Below, piece after piece: positions 24,985 to 36,872 of a stretch of 64,000 bases of DNA. How positions within the stretch are numbered: position 1 is the first letter of the stretch; each line of letters begins with the position of its first letter. Made by a program: the position numbers and the translations under genes. Source of the stretch: Icerya purchasi (Eukaryota; Arthropoda; Insecta; Hemiptera; Monophlebidae). Location: assembly GCA_039619475.1 (NCBI GenBank), contig CM077115.1, forward strand, positions 301,569,756 to 301,633,755. Direction: 5' to 3'. The notes under the pieces were generated by a model. It did no database searches and was not told where the DNA came from. It saw nothing but the letters and a program-made list of their open reading frames with translations.

Positions 24985-25499
24985 ACTACTTAGGTATTAG
25001 CTTGACTATGGGCGTAGTAATGTGTTGGCTACCAGGGCATTCAAAAATAAGTGGAAACACCACAGCCGACTTAGCTGCGAAACGAGCAATAGGGAAATCC
25101 ACATTATTGTCAGTTGCAGTCCTAAGGAAGGATTTTTACAAAGCAACAAAAACCTAGTTGCAGCTATAATAGAGCCGTTCCTGGGAGGAATTGTCGTTTG
25201 CAAATAAGCTGACAAGAGTCAAGCCTACTAATGCGCCTTGGGACATCAAGACGTGACGACGTTGTTTTAACAAGACTGCCTGACGCTCCATTCTGCCGAT
25301 ATTGTGGGACTGCAACCAATTAAATAGATTGAATATCTATCCTCCTACTACTATCCAAACTGCTTTATCCGATGATCCCCATGAAATCAGAAAAACATTA
25401 TCAGTCCTCAAACAAAATAATATCTATAACTTAATTTAATCATATCCTTAATATCTGGTGCCTTTGGCCACAGTAGCAGTGCAAAAAAAAAAAAAAAAA
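24985..25499 (+). mobile_element. LINE 3' fragment with RNase H tail and poly(A)
   Basis: Plus strand: GVVMCWLPGHSKISGNTTAD and LAAKRAIGKS is the end of an RNase H domain (His and Asp retained), followed in shifted frames by PTNAPWDI, ILPIL and ALSDDPHEIRKTLSVLKQN, the C-terminal tail. It ends with 17 A residues at 25,483-25,499. Family differs from the copies at 13 and 17 kb; it is nearer to the family at 44-48 kb by the form of its C-terminus. Confidence 0.65.
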
Positions 25500-25797
25500 T
25501 GCTACAACGGGGAATATTGTAACGGCATCACCTGTTTTGTAGAGGGTTGAAGTTGTTTTTTTAAAGTTGGAGAGTTTTTGATAAACCATAAATTTGTTAA
25601 GAGTTGCTTAAGTAGAATTTTCGATTAAAATAATTAGGGGTACAAGATTAGCTCTATTTGTTTTTTTACTTCAGCAGCTTTTAGGTATCCATTAAAAGTT
25701 AATTACCTAGAATTACAGCTAAGTAACATGATCTGACCTTATAATCCTGGTGATGCCTTTAATAATCAGTTGATATTTTGAGGAATGAAATATCTAC

Positions 25798-25799
<2 letters not shown>

Positions 25800-25842
<43 letters not shown>
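25800..25842. repeat. (AT)n microsatellite
   Basis: About 21 AT dinucleotides without interruption. Confidence 0.9.
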
Positions 25843-25844
<2 letters not shown>

Positions 25845-26256
25845 CTTCCGTTTTTGCTGAGTTAATTTCAATTTGCCTTTTTTCCATCAATTTTAAACCA
25901 TAAAAACTGCATAATTAGAAAAGTTCATTAATCTATAATAACGCAATATCATCTGCACATAAAACGATATTTATGTGTTGCAACTTTAAAAGGTTAGACA
26001 GGTAGACTGAAAAGAGAAAGAGAATGCTATCTCGAAGAATCCCTGCGACGGTACTCTGGACACTAATTTAGCATCTCGACAGGAAGATACATATATAAAG
26101 TTATGTTACGTAAATAATTCGTAATTAGTTTAATCAAATTTATTTCAGAAATCTTCCGAATTTACACTTTCACGTCAATGCGTTTTCTCTCGCAAATCTG
26201 TTGATTTACAAGGATGTCGATTTTTTTTTGATCATTTACAAATTAAGCTGAAAGAG

Positions 26257-26369
26257 GTTTAGTGTTTTTATTTTTAAATTGTTCATTAAAAAAGTTTAGT
26301 GTTTTTTTTTTTCTAAATTGTTCATTAAAAAAGTTTAGTGTTTTTTTTTTTCTAAATTGTTCATTAAAT
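26257..26369. repeat. Three tandem copies of a 37-39 bp unit
   Basis: Units start GTTTAGTG at 26,257, 26,294 and 26,333 and each ends AAATTGTTCATTAA. They differ mainly in the length of the internal T run, so slippage is likely. Confidence 0.85.
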
Positions 26370-26814
26370 TGTTTGCTCGTTCTGGGTGTTTTTCTTTTGG
26401 TGTTCACGAATTTTGGAACTCATTAACGCGATGAATAATCTTTCACTATCATTGAAAGAGCATGCGTTACTGCGATCGTTAGAACTTTTTCGGTAAAAGA
26501 AACGGAAATGTCAGTTCCTTAATCTACTTTTTTTCTCAGATTTTCTCTAACAGTCTTATTTCAGTTTCACCCGGAATTCATTTTGCCGACAAGATTTACC
26601 CCTGTCGCAATCGAGATAATTAATGTAATTTCCCGGTTTCATTATTCTTAATAAAATATTTCTTCTACGATCTAGGCGTGTTCATAAAAAGTTGCTCCTT
26701 GGACCCCATTTGCTACATTCGTGTTTTCGTTAATCTTTTACATATTATTTTTATTAAAACAACCTCCGTTGATAAAAGACTACCTATACATCAAATTTAT
26801 GTAAATCAAAATTG

Positions 26815-26995
26815 TAAATGTATCCTGTCAAATGACCCAACGCGTATACAAATGCTACTCTCGCTTTTTTTTCTTAGAACCAATGGCTTACTAGGGGTAA
26901 ATTATGAAGTAGCCTTTTCACCCTGACCAATGTGCTGTAGTGATCATTGCAGTTAAAAATGGTGCGTGGACGCCACCGGGGGGAGGGGGGGTAAA
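26815..26995 (+). mobile_element. LINE 3' end, same family as the copy at 60.75-62.0 kb
   Basis: Encodes ILSNDPTRIQMLL, matching ILSNDPARIQMLL of the minus-strand copy at 60.9 kb. The untranslated tail matches too, including CAATGTGCTGTAGTGATCAT and GGTGCGTGGACGCCACC, then a G-rich end. It is a 3' fragment of about 180 bp. Confidence 0.7.
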
Positions 26996-27805
26996 TGTAC
27001 CACGCAAGTTATTACCAACATTGTAAGCTTATTCGAACAGTTAATAAGGAGTAATCTTACTATGTGGTCCATATTTATTCAACCATCAAACGACGATTAA
27101 CAGTACCGGTATTTAAACGAAAATTTTTGGTTACACTGTTATTTTTAACAATTAACATTGACTCGGATTTTAATTTAATTATTCGGAAGAAATTTCATTA
27201 TTGTTCAGACATGAATATTTTAAAAGAGTAACTACTCTACACAGGCATGAATTGGCCAGGCGGAGAGTGTTTTATGCTCGCTTTCGGATTAAACGATTTA
27301 TATATTAGCTTTAATTTAATGTTTTTTCCATATTTAAATCATAATAATTCTAGTAGTAGATCGACGCTTTAAATTAATTAATTAATTAAAAAGTTCCATA
27401 CGAACTTCATTAATTTTTGCATATTTGGATTTTTTGCTAATTTTTTCGACTCCTCAATGTTCACACATATCCGCATTATTAACACACTGGTCTAATTTGC
27501 CCAATTCTGTATTACTGACACACATACATATATACATTAGTATGTTTGTGTGCTTGCCAAATCTGAAGTTTTCGAGACTTGTTACGATTGTAACAGAGAT
27601 GGCTTCGAGCGATTTTGGTATTTAAAATGTATATTTTAACAAATTTAAAAATTATTCAGATATTAGTAATTATCTTCCCAAAGAAGAGCAATGATCATTT
27701 TAAAAGTCATCTTACGCTATTCGATCATCTCTGAAAAACGATCATCACTTAAGAACATACACATTACTGAGCATCACATGGCGGAGGTATTTAAATATTT
27801 ACTTC
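26996..27805. other. No gene recognised
   Basis: AT-rich DNA with no coding signal or identifiable repeat. Confidence 0.4.
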
Positions 27806-27809
27806 TAAT

Positions 27810-28195
27810 AATAATCTGAGATGCTGCGGGCCATCGCACCTTCTCTTCCTTCCCACTCAACCGACTACGTTACCCTTCTTATTTTCACCTTGATTCAAGA
27901 TCTCGCTCAATTCAAATTGATCTCTTTTACATTCCCAGTCATGTCGGAATGAAAGAAAGCGTTAGCTAACATTTGCCCGGGGTTATCTTCTTCTTCTGGT
28001 AGGTTTCTTACCGTATTCTCATCCATCAATATTACTCTTCTGTCTACAATTACTCATTCCAAATTTTGATTTACCTCTTACGCTTCCTCCTTCTCTAGCC
28101 CGGATTCTTTTTTCTTATCTATCCAACCTTCCCTTCCTATCTATCCTCCGGATTCTTAATTTCTCCCTTCTATACGACACTCTAATCTTTTTGAC
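27810..28195 (+). mobile_element. I-like LINE 3' fragment, paralog of the 15.9-16.4 kb copy
   Basis: Translation in broken frames gives TDYVTLLIFTLIQD, ISFTFPVMSE and LSSSSGRFLTVFSS, matching the minus-strand copy at 16,371-15,948 (TNYVIFLIRSTQD, ISFTFLAMSE, SSSSGRFLTAFSS). It lies in the opposite orientation and has no clear poly(A). Confidence 0.65.
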
Positions 28196-29995
28196 CTACG
28201 CTATCTGCGCTTTAAGCATAGTTCGTTTTCCTCATCGCTTTTCCGTTTTTCTCCCTTATTTTCCCTTGCAATTCTCCAACAGCCACTTTATTTGTAACCA
28301 CGATTACACATAATGTTTGATTATTCGTCGCTTTTAAAATAAACTTCGTTTTACTGCTCTCTTTTATCAAACGTATTCCCACTTCATGTAATGCTTCGTT
28401 CATTCTCTCCGTTCCTTCCCTTGTGTTATCCAAGCTCTCGATTCCCTTTTTGTCGACTACCTCTGATCGTGTACAGATCTGATTCTGCATCCTCTCTTTT
28501 GCACAGCTCTTTGGTCAATGTTCTCGTGTTGACGAGCCTAAAAATAATAATAAATTGAAAAGAACTATTTTAAAAAGTTAATAAAAACATGCAGAATATA
28601 ATTTTTTCTAACATGTTCTACAAAAGAACAGCTTTTTACACGATAGAAAGTTATTTAAAGTGGTAATTTTAAAAAGTTGAAGGAAATTACTAAAATTTTA
28701 ATGAAAGTGATGCAAAGGTCAAATAAACCTGGAACAAAATGACTCGGCGATAATTGTTACAGCTGCGGAAAAATATCTATACCTGTCAGCTAGCAGTGTA
28801 TCCTACGAAACTGGAGCAAGGCCCGTAAATGTCGGAATGTAACGAGCGGTGCCGAGGTTTTTATTGTATTTGAAAATACACAGCGCGTTATAAAATATTT
28901 TCTGGCTATGGCGTTTAATTTTTTCATCGAATATGCTGGATAAGTTAATGTGTACGTTGCTACACTTCTTGATTTTGTTATACTACGTGCGCTAGCGTTT
29001 AAATCATGTTCGATATGTTTTATCGCTAATTCGAAGTAATGCATTTTTCTTTAGCTATTCTTCGGTGTATAAAGAAAAAAGAAAATTATTGTTTATTTTG
29101 GCAGTCGCGTATAAATACAAGTTGTTTCAAGAGGAATAAACCATTTTTTGAGTTTTGATTCTAAAAAAGCTTCAGCGTAAAAAGTCGCTTCAGAATTATA
29201 ACGGTAATATATAATATTATATATATTTATATATATTTTGTTTTTTGTGAAAAAAAATAAAATGCACAAGTTTAATAATTATACGTAAAAGTAGTGTTTT
29301 TCATATCGTTCTAATGTCCGATAAGGAGGGAAAACTGCAAATCGAAAGTATTGACGTAAAAATATGTTAAGAATTTTGATTTTTAACATATTTTAAATAT
29401 AAGAACGGTATATTGAAGCTTCTATCACAAGCCTGAAAATATCTTACCGTAAATAGGTTGACCCGTAGTATTGATCGTAATGCTCGTTTGTTTTTTAATT
29501 TTTTAAAACATTATTATAATTCCAAAATATCGCGTTATTCCCACCGAAACGCACATACTATATTTGTAAGAACATGTTAAACGTATTTTGTTTCGAATTA
29601 ATAATTTTTAGGCGTGTGGTGAAGAGGCATTTCTCTATGCGCAAAGAATTGATCAGATCCGAAGAGCAACAACATAAATCGGTAATAAGGCCGGGAGAAG
29701 AATAATGCACCATTGCGGCAAATACCGTAAGTAATGCGAAGAAATTAATTTTAAAAAACTGAGAAATAATTTTATCGATAACGTAAAAAAAGTTAAAAAT
29801 TAATTTTCATCTCTGCAGCGCTTTAAGAACTTTTATCATTATTTAGCAAACGGTGAAATAGAATTTTTCGATAAAAATGCGCTACCACCACGTGACTTTG
29901 TTTAAAATTAATCATTTTTACTCGTGAATTAACAGAGATTTTCTTTGTGTTTTTTGCCAAAAAACACAGCTCTCGATTCTCCACTTACTAATATC
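28196..29995. other. No gene recognised
   Basis: AT-rich; one open frame on the minus strand (28,490-28,212) shows no recognisable motif and is not called as a gene. Confidence 0.4.
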
Positions 29996-29999
29996 TTGT

Positions 30000-30222
30000 C
30001 ATCTCTTATGACAGTTAGAGCCCAGCATAGTCTCCGCCTTCCTTTCCACAATTCCTAGCTGATTCTTCCTGTCGTATCCGCGATGTGTTCCAATTCCTCC
30101 ATTCCCTTAACCACCTCAGTTCAATCTAATATCCCTTCCATTCCACCGGGCACGCATGTTCCGTTTGAGCAGCCGGCGCCTGCATAATGTAATGTAATAA
30201 TAATAATAATAATAATAGTAAT
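30000..30222 (+). mobile_element. Probable LINE 3' end with (TAA)n tail
   Basis: A GC-richer segment ending CACGCATGTTCCGTTTGAGC, then GCCGGCGCCTGCATAATGTA and about nine TAA triplets. I-clade LINEs commonly end in TAA repeats rather than poly(A). No clear peptide survives; call rests on the tail and context. Confidence 0.45.
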
Positions 30223-32610
30223 AAGTATTCCCGATTATTTAGAATTTCATACTTCTCCCTCTATAATCAGTTGCTCTTGACGACGCATTCTTTCTCATGT
30301 TTTCGGAATATTAATAAATTCATAATTATTCTAAATGAAAAGTGAGAAAGGTGCTTCCGTCTCTATTTGTTATTCGCGCTAATCTCGGAAAATACTAAAT
30401 GGATTTTGATGCAGTTTCCGCGGTTAATTAGAATTATTTCCGAGACAGGTTTTTAGATTAATATACATGCAGAGGAAGCGAAGAGGCATTTTTAAGTATT
30501 TTTAAAATCGCCGTAATAAAAACGACATTCTTTGTTGTTTTTTTTTGCGTAATCTCACAGCTGAGATCCATCTACAGATAATAATCGCTTTTCTCCGTGT
30601 AAATTTCGTGCTTTTCTACTAAAAAGGCAAAGAAAATATTCCAAAGTCAGTTTATTCGGTTTTCTGATTACGTAATTTTCTCAAATTTTGTTACAAGTGA
30701 AGCCCGAAGTACTTCATTTTAACAGGAATTATTTTATTAATCATAATAATACCGTTAACGACGAGTTTTTTATTTGTAAATGTTACGCGAATAGAGGAAT
30801 CTGTTTGCATTAATAACAGCAATGAACCATGAAGACAGTTCGATTTTATTGATAATTGTAAAAAGATGGGGAGATCTTCATAAGGGATTGTTATGCGGCA
30901 TTCCGCAAAATGTGGTTACTTCGGTTCCTTTTACAAGAAAGTAGAATATAAAAGTTTTCCGATGAAATTCTCTTTAGCGCGCAGTAATTAAATCATTTTC
31001 CGGGATCATCCCTTTTTCCCATTCCATTCGTTGATTTTACTACCGTTTCGATGTTCTTCTGAGGTTATTTATAACGTTTCATATATTTCCTAATAAACCC
31101 GAATTATGTGATAGAATCACCGGAATTCAGCTTGAACATTTTGCAAATTTCTTCGTCCAATTTCCAACTGATTTTCCTATTGCATTTACGCCTTGTAGTG
31201 CTTTTTCTTGCCTTCTGGTGTTGCTTTTCAGAATCTGTGCAATCGTAACTTGCGACCGGAAATAGATGAAAATTCACTGAAATTTTTGTTTTCAGATTTT
31301 TTAGTGCTCCCTTAGAATGTCTAGACTGTTTGTTTAGCGCATTTTTATCCGCGACGTTCTTGAATCTTTGCCCTATTTTTTCATTAATTTTCTTTTTTGC
31401 CCAACTTTTTCTCCTATTTCTTCAGGGTAACACAGAGACATGGTCCATGTTCGTTATTTACGTTACTGTCCTAGCTGACTTTTGAACGAGTTTAAAATAA
31501 TTCACCGCAATTTCAAAATGTTGTTCAATTTTCCACGGTATTTTTACGTTCATATCGTATTCTAGTTGTTTTCTGAATGGCTTTTCACCTGTAAATTTAA
31601 TACGTGTAATTATGGCTTGTACGATTTTTGTGTTATTTTATCTGCAACTGTGAGGTGAGTACACGACAGGGGTTGATCAGACGACAGATTATTATTTTTC
31701 TCCATTTACAGTAATGAAACTGTATTGGTAACCCCCTTTAACGATAAAAAGAACCTAATAGATACACGTTCGATGTATATTCCTCAATTGTGTACATAAA
31801 ATACAATCATTTTTGACGTCCGGCTCTCTGTCTGTCTGTATGTGTTAATCTCACAATCGACACAGATTCCTGAGAACGGTTCTAGTGATCAAAGCCGCAA
31901 GATGCAGCTTTATAACACAGATATAAGGCGTTACATTATTGCGTAATCGTAAGTATTAATAACGAAAAGCCAGTAAGTTATAAACAATTCTTTATAATAT
32001 CTATTACTGTTATTCACTTTTTTAATATATGTAGTTGAGTAATTGTGAAGCGTATTTTAATGGTGTCCCATAAGAATATTTAGCCGTAGTTGCGCTTTCA
32101 GTAGTTATTAACAGAAATACTTTTTACATAAAAATCTTAAATCCATGGCAATATAATTCATACGATAATTACACGCCATTTTTCAGTTTATATCCGGAGT
32201 TAAACTAATTAAAAGAGTTATTTTCATATCCGACAACATTGTATAATTATGATTACAAAGCGATCCAGATTTCACAATAAATTCACGAAAGACTAATCTG
32301 AAATTGAAATACATCTGTTTATAACCATGATTATTGTTACCTGTAATAAATTTCACCGGTATATATTGTTTCCTATGGATTTTTCAGTTAACCCCTCCGG
32401 ACTGTTCCTAATGTGCAAATTTTCGAGTGTACTGCTCGTGTTTCTCGTTGATATTTCTAAAAACTGGCAGTGACTAAAATGATACGTTTGTCGTTAAATG
32501 ATTCGGCCGGCTCAAAAAACGCAACTTCTCATTTCCTCGAATAAACCTAATAATATCTGAAAAATAAATCCACTTATTACACGAATAAATGTTGCATTTT
32601 AGCACCTACG
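30223..32610. other. No gene; one unit of a dispersed repeat at about 31,850-32,000
   Basis: Mostly featureless. At 31,911-31,996 a segment of the form TTATAACACAG...ATTAATAACG...AATTCTTTATA matches segments at 38,938, 43,680 and 50,271, so it is one copy of that dispersed family. Confidence 0.45.
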
Positions 32611-32619
32611 TTTTCACTT

Positions 32620-32830
32620 TTCATCTCGCTCTATCCCTTAATTATAAGCCGTCTGTGATGCTGACCATATCTTCTTTGAGTGCTCATCCCTCGTGAACGA
32701 ACGCACTTCTTTGTACTCCGATCTGTTATCACCCAAACTCCCTAATCCTTTATTGCGCTTCGTATATCTTATTGTTTCTGTCGATCTCCGTTTGATTTTA
32801 TCCTTTTATCTTATCAATAGCTGACCGAAT
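32620..32830 (+). mobile_element. I-like LINE C-terminal fragment
   Basis: Encodes CDADHIFFECSSLVNERTSL and LLSPKLPNPLLRFVYL, the Cys/His tail of the I-like family (compare the fragments at 13.8 and 17.1 kb). Only the last 200 bp remain. Confidence 0.65.
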
Positions 32831-33593
32831 CTATATTTAACTGATATCCTTTTTCCTCGTGTCGTTTCTGGGCGAAGATCTGTTGCTGAAATGCTCAAAG
32901 GGAGAGTTTAAAAAAAAAAACGAGAAAAATGTTGGCATAAAAAGATATTTCGAACATTCGATATTTGCAATCAACAGATTACGCATGCATATGATCCCGA
33001 AAATTAACGGAGAACCCCTGGTCTTTTGGAAAGTACAGAGCATTCGGTTTATGCTTTTTTTATTGTACGGTGTTTATAAACTCCAGGTCTTCGTATTTAA
33101 AAATACTACCACTGCTCTATAATATTAATATCCGCTATCGTAAGCGATCAATTAATCTTTTAACGACGTCTGGTGACAATTACGCATTTTTCCATAGATA
33201 AAAAAAAAGAACCGAAAAAGAAGAAAAGGTTGAAAATTTTAAGTTGGAATTAAAGCTAAATTGTTATTTTTTTTAAATTAAAAAAAAAAAAATACCCCAA
33301 TCTATTAACAGTTGCTCACGTGATCAATTCATTTTTTGGCTTGTACATTTCCCGTCAAGTGTTTAGAACTTTTTAACCAAAAAATATAATGACCACACGA
33401 ACATATGTCATTATTAAAGAAACACAAAAAATAGGTAATTCTAGAATGAATAAATAGCCCAGACACACAAAAGAGGGGAAATTTTAACATTTCTTTTCAA
33501 ATTATACCTGAGAAGAAGGAAAAAAATAGAAAAAAAAATTAACGACTAGTATTGAAAGAAAAATAATAAAAAAACGATATTCCCATTGAAATA

Positions 33594-33676
33594 AATGTAT
33601 ATATATGTTTATATATGTATATATATATGTATATGTATATGTATATGTATGTATATATATATATACACATCTATAT

Positions 33677-33719
<43 letters not shown>

Positions 33720-33778
33720 TGTATATACATACATATATAATATATATATATATATATTATATATGTATGTATATAACA
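33594..33778. repeat. TA/TATG-rich microsatellite with inverted symmetry
   Basis: 185 bp of TATA and TATG/CATA repeats about 390 bp upstream of the first orb coding exon. The pieces CACATCTATATTGTG and AATATAGATGTATATACATA face each other across a (TA)n core, so the region could extrude a cruciform. Confidence 0.8.
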
Positions 33779-33789
33779 ATCATGTAAAA

Positions 33790-34168
33790 AGAAATTTTTT
33801 TCTGGGTTACCCATGTTATCACCGTCGGCCGAATTTAATTGCTGGAATTTCCAAGAACGGGATTCAATTTCTATTCTTTTCCGAAACAGTCCATTTTTTT
33901 CGTTTTCCAGTTTTCCATCAACCAATAGAATTTCACAATTTTATCAGACGATCGTTTTCTTCATAAGCGCGATTTTGTCAAGCGTTATTTCTGATTTTGT
34001 CATTGTCAAAGTCGGACCGGTATTTTCGCTGGTGTACATTTTAAATTGGAAACTTTTAAAGTGTCATTTTAAAAGTTGTTTAATATTTTGCGCGTTTCCA
34101 AATTTGTTAAAAGTGTTCCGTCAGTACTTTTTAAAAAAGATATTCGTGGTGTAGCGTCGTCTTTGAAC
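33790..34168 (+). promoter_or_regulatory. 5' UTR/promoter region of orb
   Basis: Between the TA-rich microsatellite and the first orb ATG composition is less AT-biased. No TATA box stands out at a convincing position. The frame leading into the first ATG is open for about 90 bases but holds no upstream ATG, so 34,169 is the first Met of that frame. Confidence 0.35.
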
Positions 34169-36693
34169 ATGCCCACCAGTGTCAATCAGGTACGTGTACA
34201 ATTTTTACTGTTGTGTGTGTGTGTGTTCGTCACTACGTATACGCTGCGTCGTGAGCAGCATTAGCGCGTGTTGCGCGCCTTTGCGCAGAAAGGCGCTGTT
34301 CGAATTTTGTCGCAGTGATGAGTCAGCGGTTTTTTCGGTGATCGCTGGACGCTGACGAGTGATCTAGCGTTCGCTATGCATTCGGTGAATCACTCCACGC
34401 CGCGTTGCTGCGAATGAACGTAGTCTATCGTCAGTCTTCGTGTTTGAAACGTTTGTTTTGTGTGAAAACGTGTATTCAAAGGCCGATATGTTTGCGTACA
34501 ATAAATTTTTCGCTAATCGTAATAGAAATCGAGTAAGATTAGTTTAGTTCTTAATCGTCTCGAATGTTTCAATATTCATTGTCCCTTTATTAATGCAATT
34601 TTTGTGTAATTGTTCATATAGGGTGTTCCTGACGAGCCGAATTATTACCGTAATTTAAGTTTCCAAAACCTTAGTTTTTCGGACACGGATTTTAGTTCAT
34701 CGCCTAGTGGTAAGTGATCTGTTTAACTGAGAAATTTTCTAAATAAAGTAATTTTGCATACAAATTATATTGTTGCGGTTATTGCAGTAGATTCCATGGT
34801 GTATGATTTATTTGGTGGACCATCGATCAATTCGATGAGGAATATTTGGTCGGAAAATAAATTTCCAACAAGCTATGGAAACAGTTGTTCATACGATAAC
34901 TTAACAGAGGACAGGTCCAGACAGGTAAGGATTACATTGTCGTTTCTCGCAATATGTACCTCCTCGAGGGAAGTGTATCGTCATACAATTTATTCGATTT
35001 TTTCCCGCTTGTGTAGGTCCAACAGAGACCCATAAATTTACCGCCCTTCTCCAAGTATAACAGTCGTAGTATGGATTTTACCGTTCAAGCAACGAAAGGT
35101 TCTCCGCCATACAGCGAAAACAGTACAAGTAGCAGTTCGAACGCAGACTTCATGCCAAATGGAGGACAACACCTCGGTTCACCGGATCTCGAAGTATACA
35201 ATATATCGGATATGTTGGTAAGAATGCGATCGAATTTTAAACTTTTTTTCAAAACCTTAAATAAATTTCGAAGTATTTACGCACATTTTTCCGATTTTTA
35301 GAACACTATTAATCTGAACGGTTTTCATAACACATTATCCGAACAAGCAATCGCTAACATAACGAATCTTCACCAAATGAACAACAACGGTTATAATTAC
35401 AACAAACAATCGGACAATTTAAGTAAGTAGTACGGAAGTTTGTTAAACTCTTCCAACATAGTCACGCAATTGATAAAATACTTTTTAATATTACTTTTCC
35501 GAGAACTAATTACACCGTGTGTTTTTTCTTACAAAGCAGAAGTCGATCCAATATGGAGCGGTGAAATGCCGCAAAAGGTTTATCGCCGGAACACCAGTTT
35601 CTCGTCGAAGGTACTATCTCTCGTTTATTCGAATATTTCGCGTTACTGTCGATCACTATACAATTGCCTATGAAATTGTACCGTTTATTGTTATAGGTGT
35701 TCTTAGGAGGTTTACCGTGGGACATCACAGAAGACGTATTAATCGGTTGCTTTAGTCAATTCGGATCCGTGAAAATCGAATGGCCCGGTAAAGAGGGGAA
35801 TAGCCAACCGAAAGGATATGTATACTTAACTTTCGACAATGAACAGCAGGTAAGCTGTTTTTCGAGAATCGCTTTGGTCGATGCACCACTGCTTTTTACA
35901 ATAGCTAAGTGAACTTTAATACCTTTTTTCTCTGCTATTTCAGGTGAAGAATCTCCTCGAATGTTGCTGTCACGATTATGCAAACGGCGGTAGCTGGTAT
36001 TACAGAATATCATCCCGAAGGATGAAGTCGAAGGAGGTAAGCTTAAATCCATATTTCGGAATACTAAGCATATCAGTAGTAATATTTTCTATTCCAATAT
36101 GCATTATTTTCCGCAGGTACAAGTAATACCGTGGGCAGTAACGGACAGCAATTATATTATAAATTCGCAAAAGTTGGATCCGTCCAAAACGGTTTTCGTC
36201 GGAGCGCTGCATGGAATGATCAATGCTCAATTTCTATTTAAAATTTTCAGTGAAATGTTTGGCGGCGTCATTTACGCCGGTAAGTAAAACACAACCTCCC
36301 GTCGTGTGATATACATTTTAAAATTGTACGTTTTTGTGATGTTTCGTATATATGATTTCAGGAATCGACACGGATAAAAACAAATACCCCATCGGCTCCG
36401 GAAGAGTAACTTTCGTAAATAAAGACAGCTACATGAAGGCCGTTCAAGTAAACCATATCGTCATCAAGACCAGTAAATTTACGAAAAAGATCCAAGTCGA
36501 CCCCTACGTAGAAGACAGCCCGTGCAGTAAGTGTAAAATTCAGCAAGGGCCGTATTTCTGTCGCGAACCGAGTTGTTTCCGATATTATTGCAGAACATGT
36601 TGGACATTAACGCATATATTAGAACAACACCGATTTATAACTCGAAGTTCGAAACACTCAAGTTCAAATTATTCCGTTTCACCTTACGTATAA
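34169..36693 (+). CDS. orb: Orb, CPEB1-class cytoplasmic polyadenylation element-binding protein
   Basis: Complete gene. Coding exons: 34169-34189, 34622-34709, 34788-34924, 35017-35217, 35302-35422, 35537-35610, 35697-35849, 35944-36036, 36117-36279, 36362-36693; all junctions GT/AG, phases agree, 460 codons plus TAA. The N-terminal 214 residues are polar, Ser/Asn-rich and lack a long Gln tract. RRM1 starts at 215 ([13 protein letters not shown]1 PKGYVYLTF), RRM2 has [10 protein letters not shown] at 321-330 and GSGRVTFV at 362-369, and the ZZ domain has Cys405, 408, 417, 422, 427, 430 with His435 and His440. These bind U-rich CPEs in 3' UTRs and control poly(A) length and translation, chiefly in germline and neurons. 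RRM spacing and PKGYVYL identify CPEB1/Orb rather than Orb2. ATG at 34,169 has A at -3. Exon 6 has a NAGNAG acceptor. Introns 2-9 are only 78-114 bp. Confidence 0.93.
34488..34532 (+). CDS. orb: Candidate alternative first coding exon of orb
   Basis: Inside orb intron 1, an ATG at 34,488 opens a 15-codon frame ([15 protein letters not shown]) ending CGA|GTAAGA, a good donor in phase 0, exactly the phase required by exon 2 at 34,622. The segment upstream (34,260-34,480) is GC- and CpG-richer than its surroundings, as expected of a second promoter. Using it would replace the first 7 residues (MPTSVNQ) by these 15. Drosophila orb is known to use different sex-specific germline transcripts; a parallel here is inference. 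Confidence 0.55.
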
Positions 36694-36696
36694 CGA

Positions 36697-36781
36697 GTAA
36701 GTAGCCTCTATTATAAAAATAAACGGACCACACAACACAATACGTTGAACCTGCGTGTAATGGTTTTTTTTTGTATTACAG
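36697..36781 (+). other. Candidate intron in the orb 3' UTR
   Basis: Three bases after the orb stop codon a strong donor GTAAGT occurs at 36,697; a pyrimidine-rich run ending TTTGTATTACAG closes at 36,781. The size, 85 bp, equals that of the gene's other introns. A junction this near the stop would not be expected to trigger nonsense-mediated decay. An AATAAA at 36,718-36,723 inside it could instead serve as an early polyadenylation signal. Confidence 0.45.
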
Positions 36782-36872
36782 GTTTTTAAGACGTTGCCTA
36801 AGTTCTAGAAGACATGTTCCTTTTTTTTTCTTTTTTTGTGTACCAGGATGTACCTTTTTTGTTTTACGTACT

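Noticed and set aside
28212..28490. 92-codon minus-strand frame
   Set aside because: No recognisable motif, no splice context, and it abuts LINE debris; treated as chance.
33595..33966. Open frames on both strands over the TA microsatellite
   Set aside because: Translations are Tyr/Ile repeats produced by the TATATG tract; no protein features.
34076..34189. N-terminal extension of orb from 34,076
   Set aside because: The first codon would be TTG, and no ATG exists in that frame before 34,169, which has a good context.
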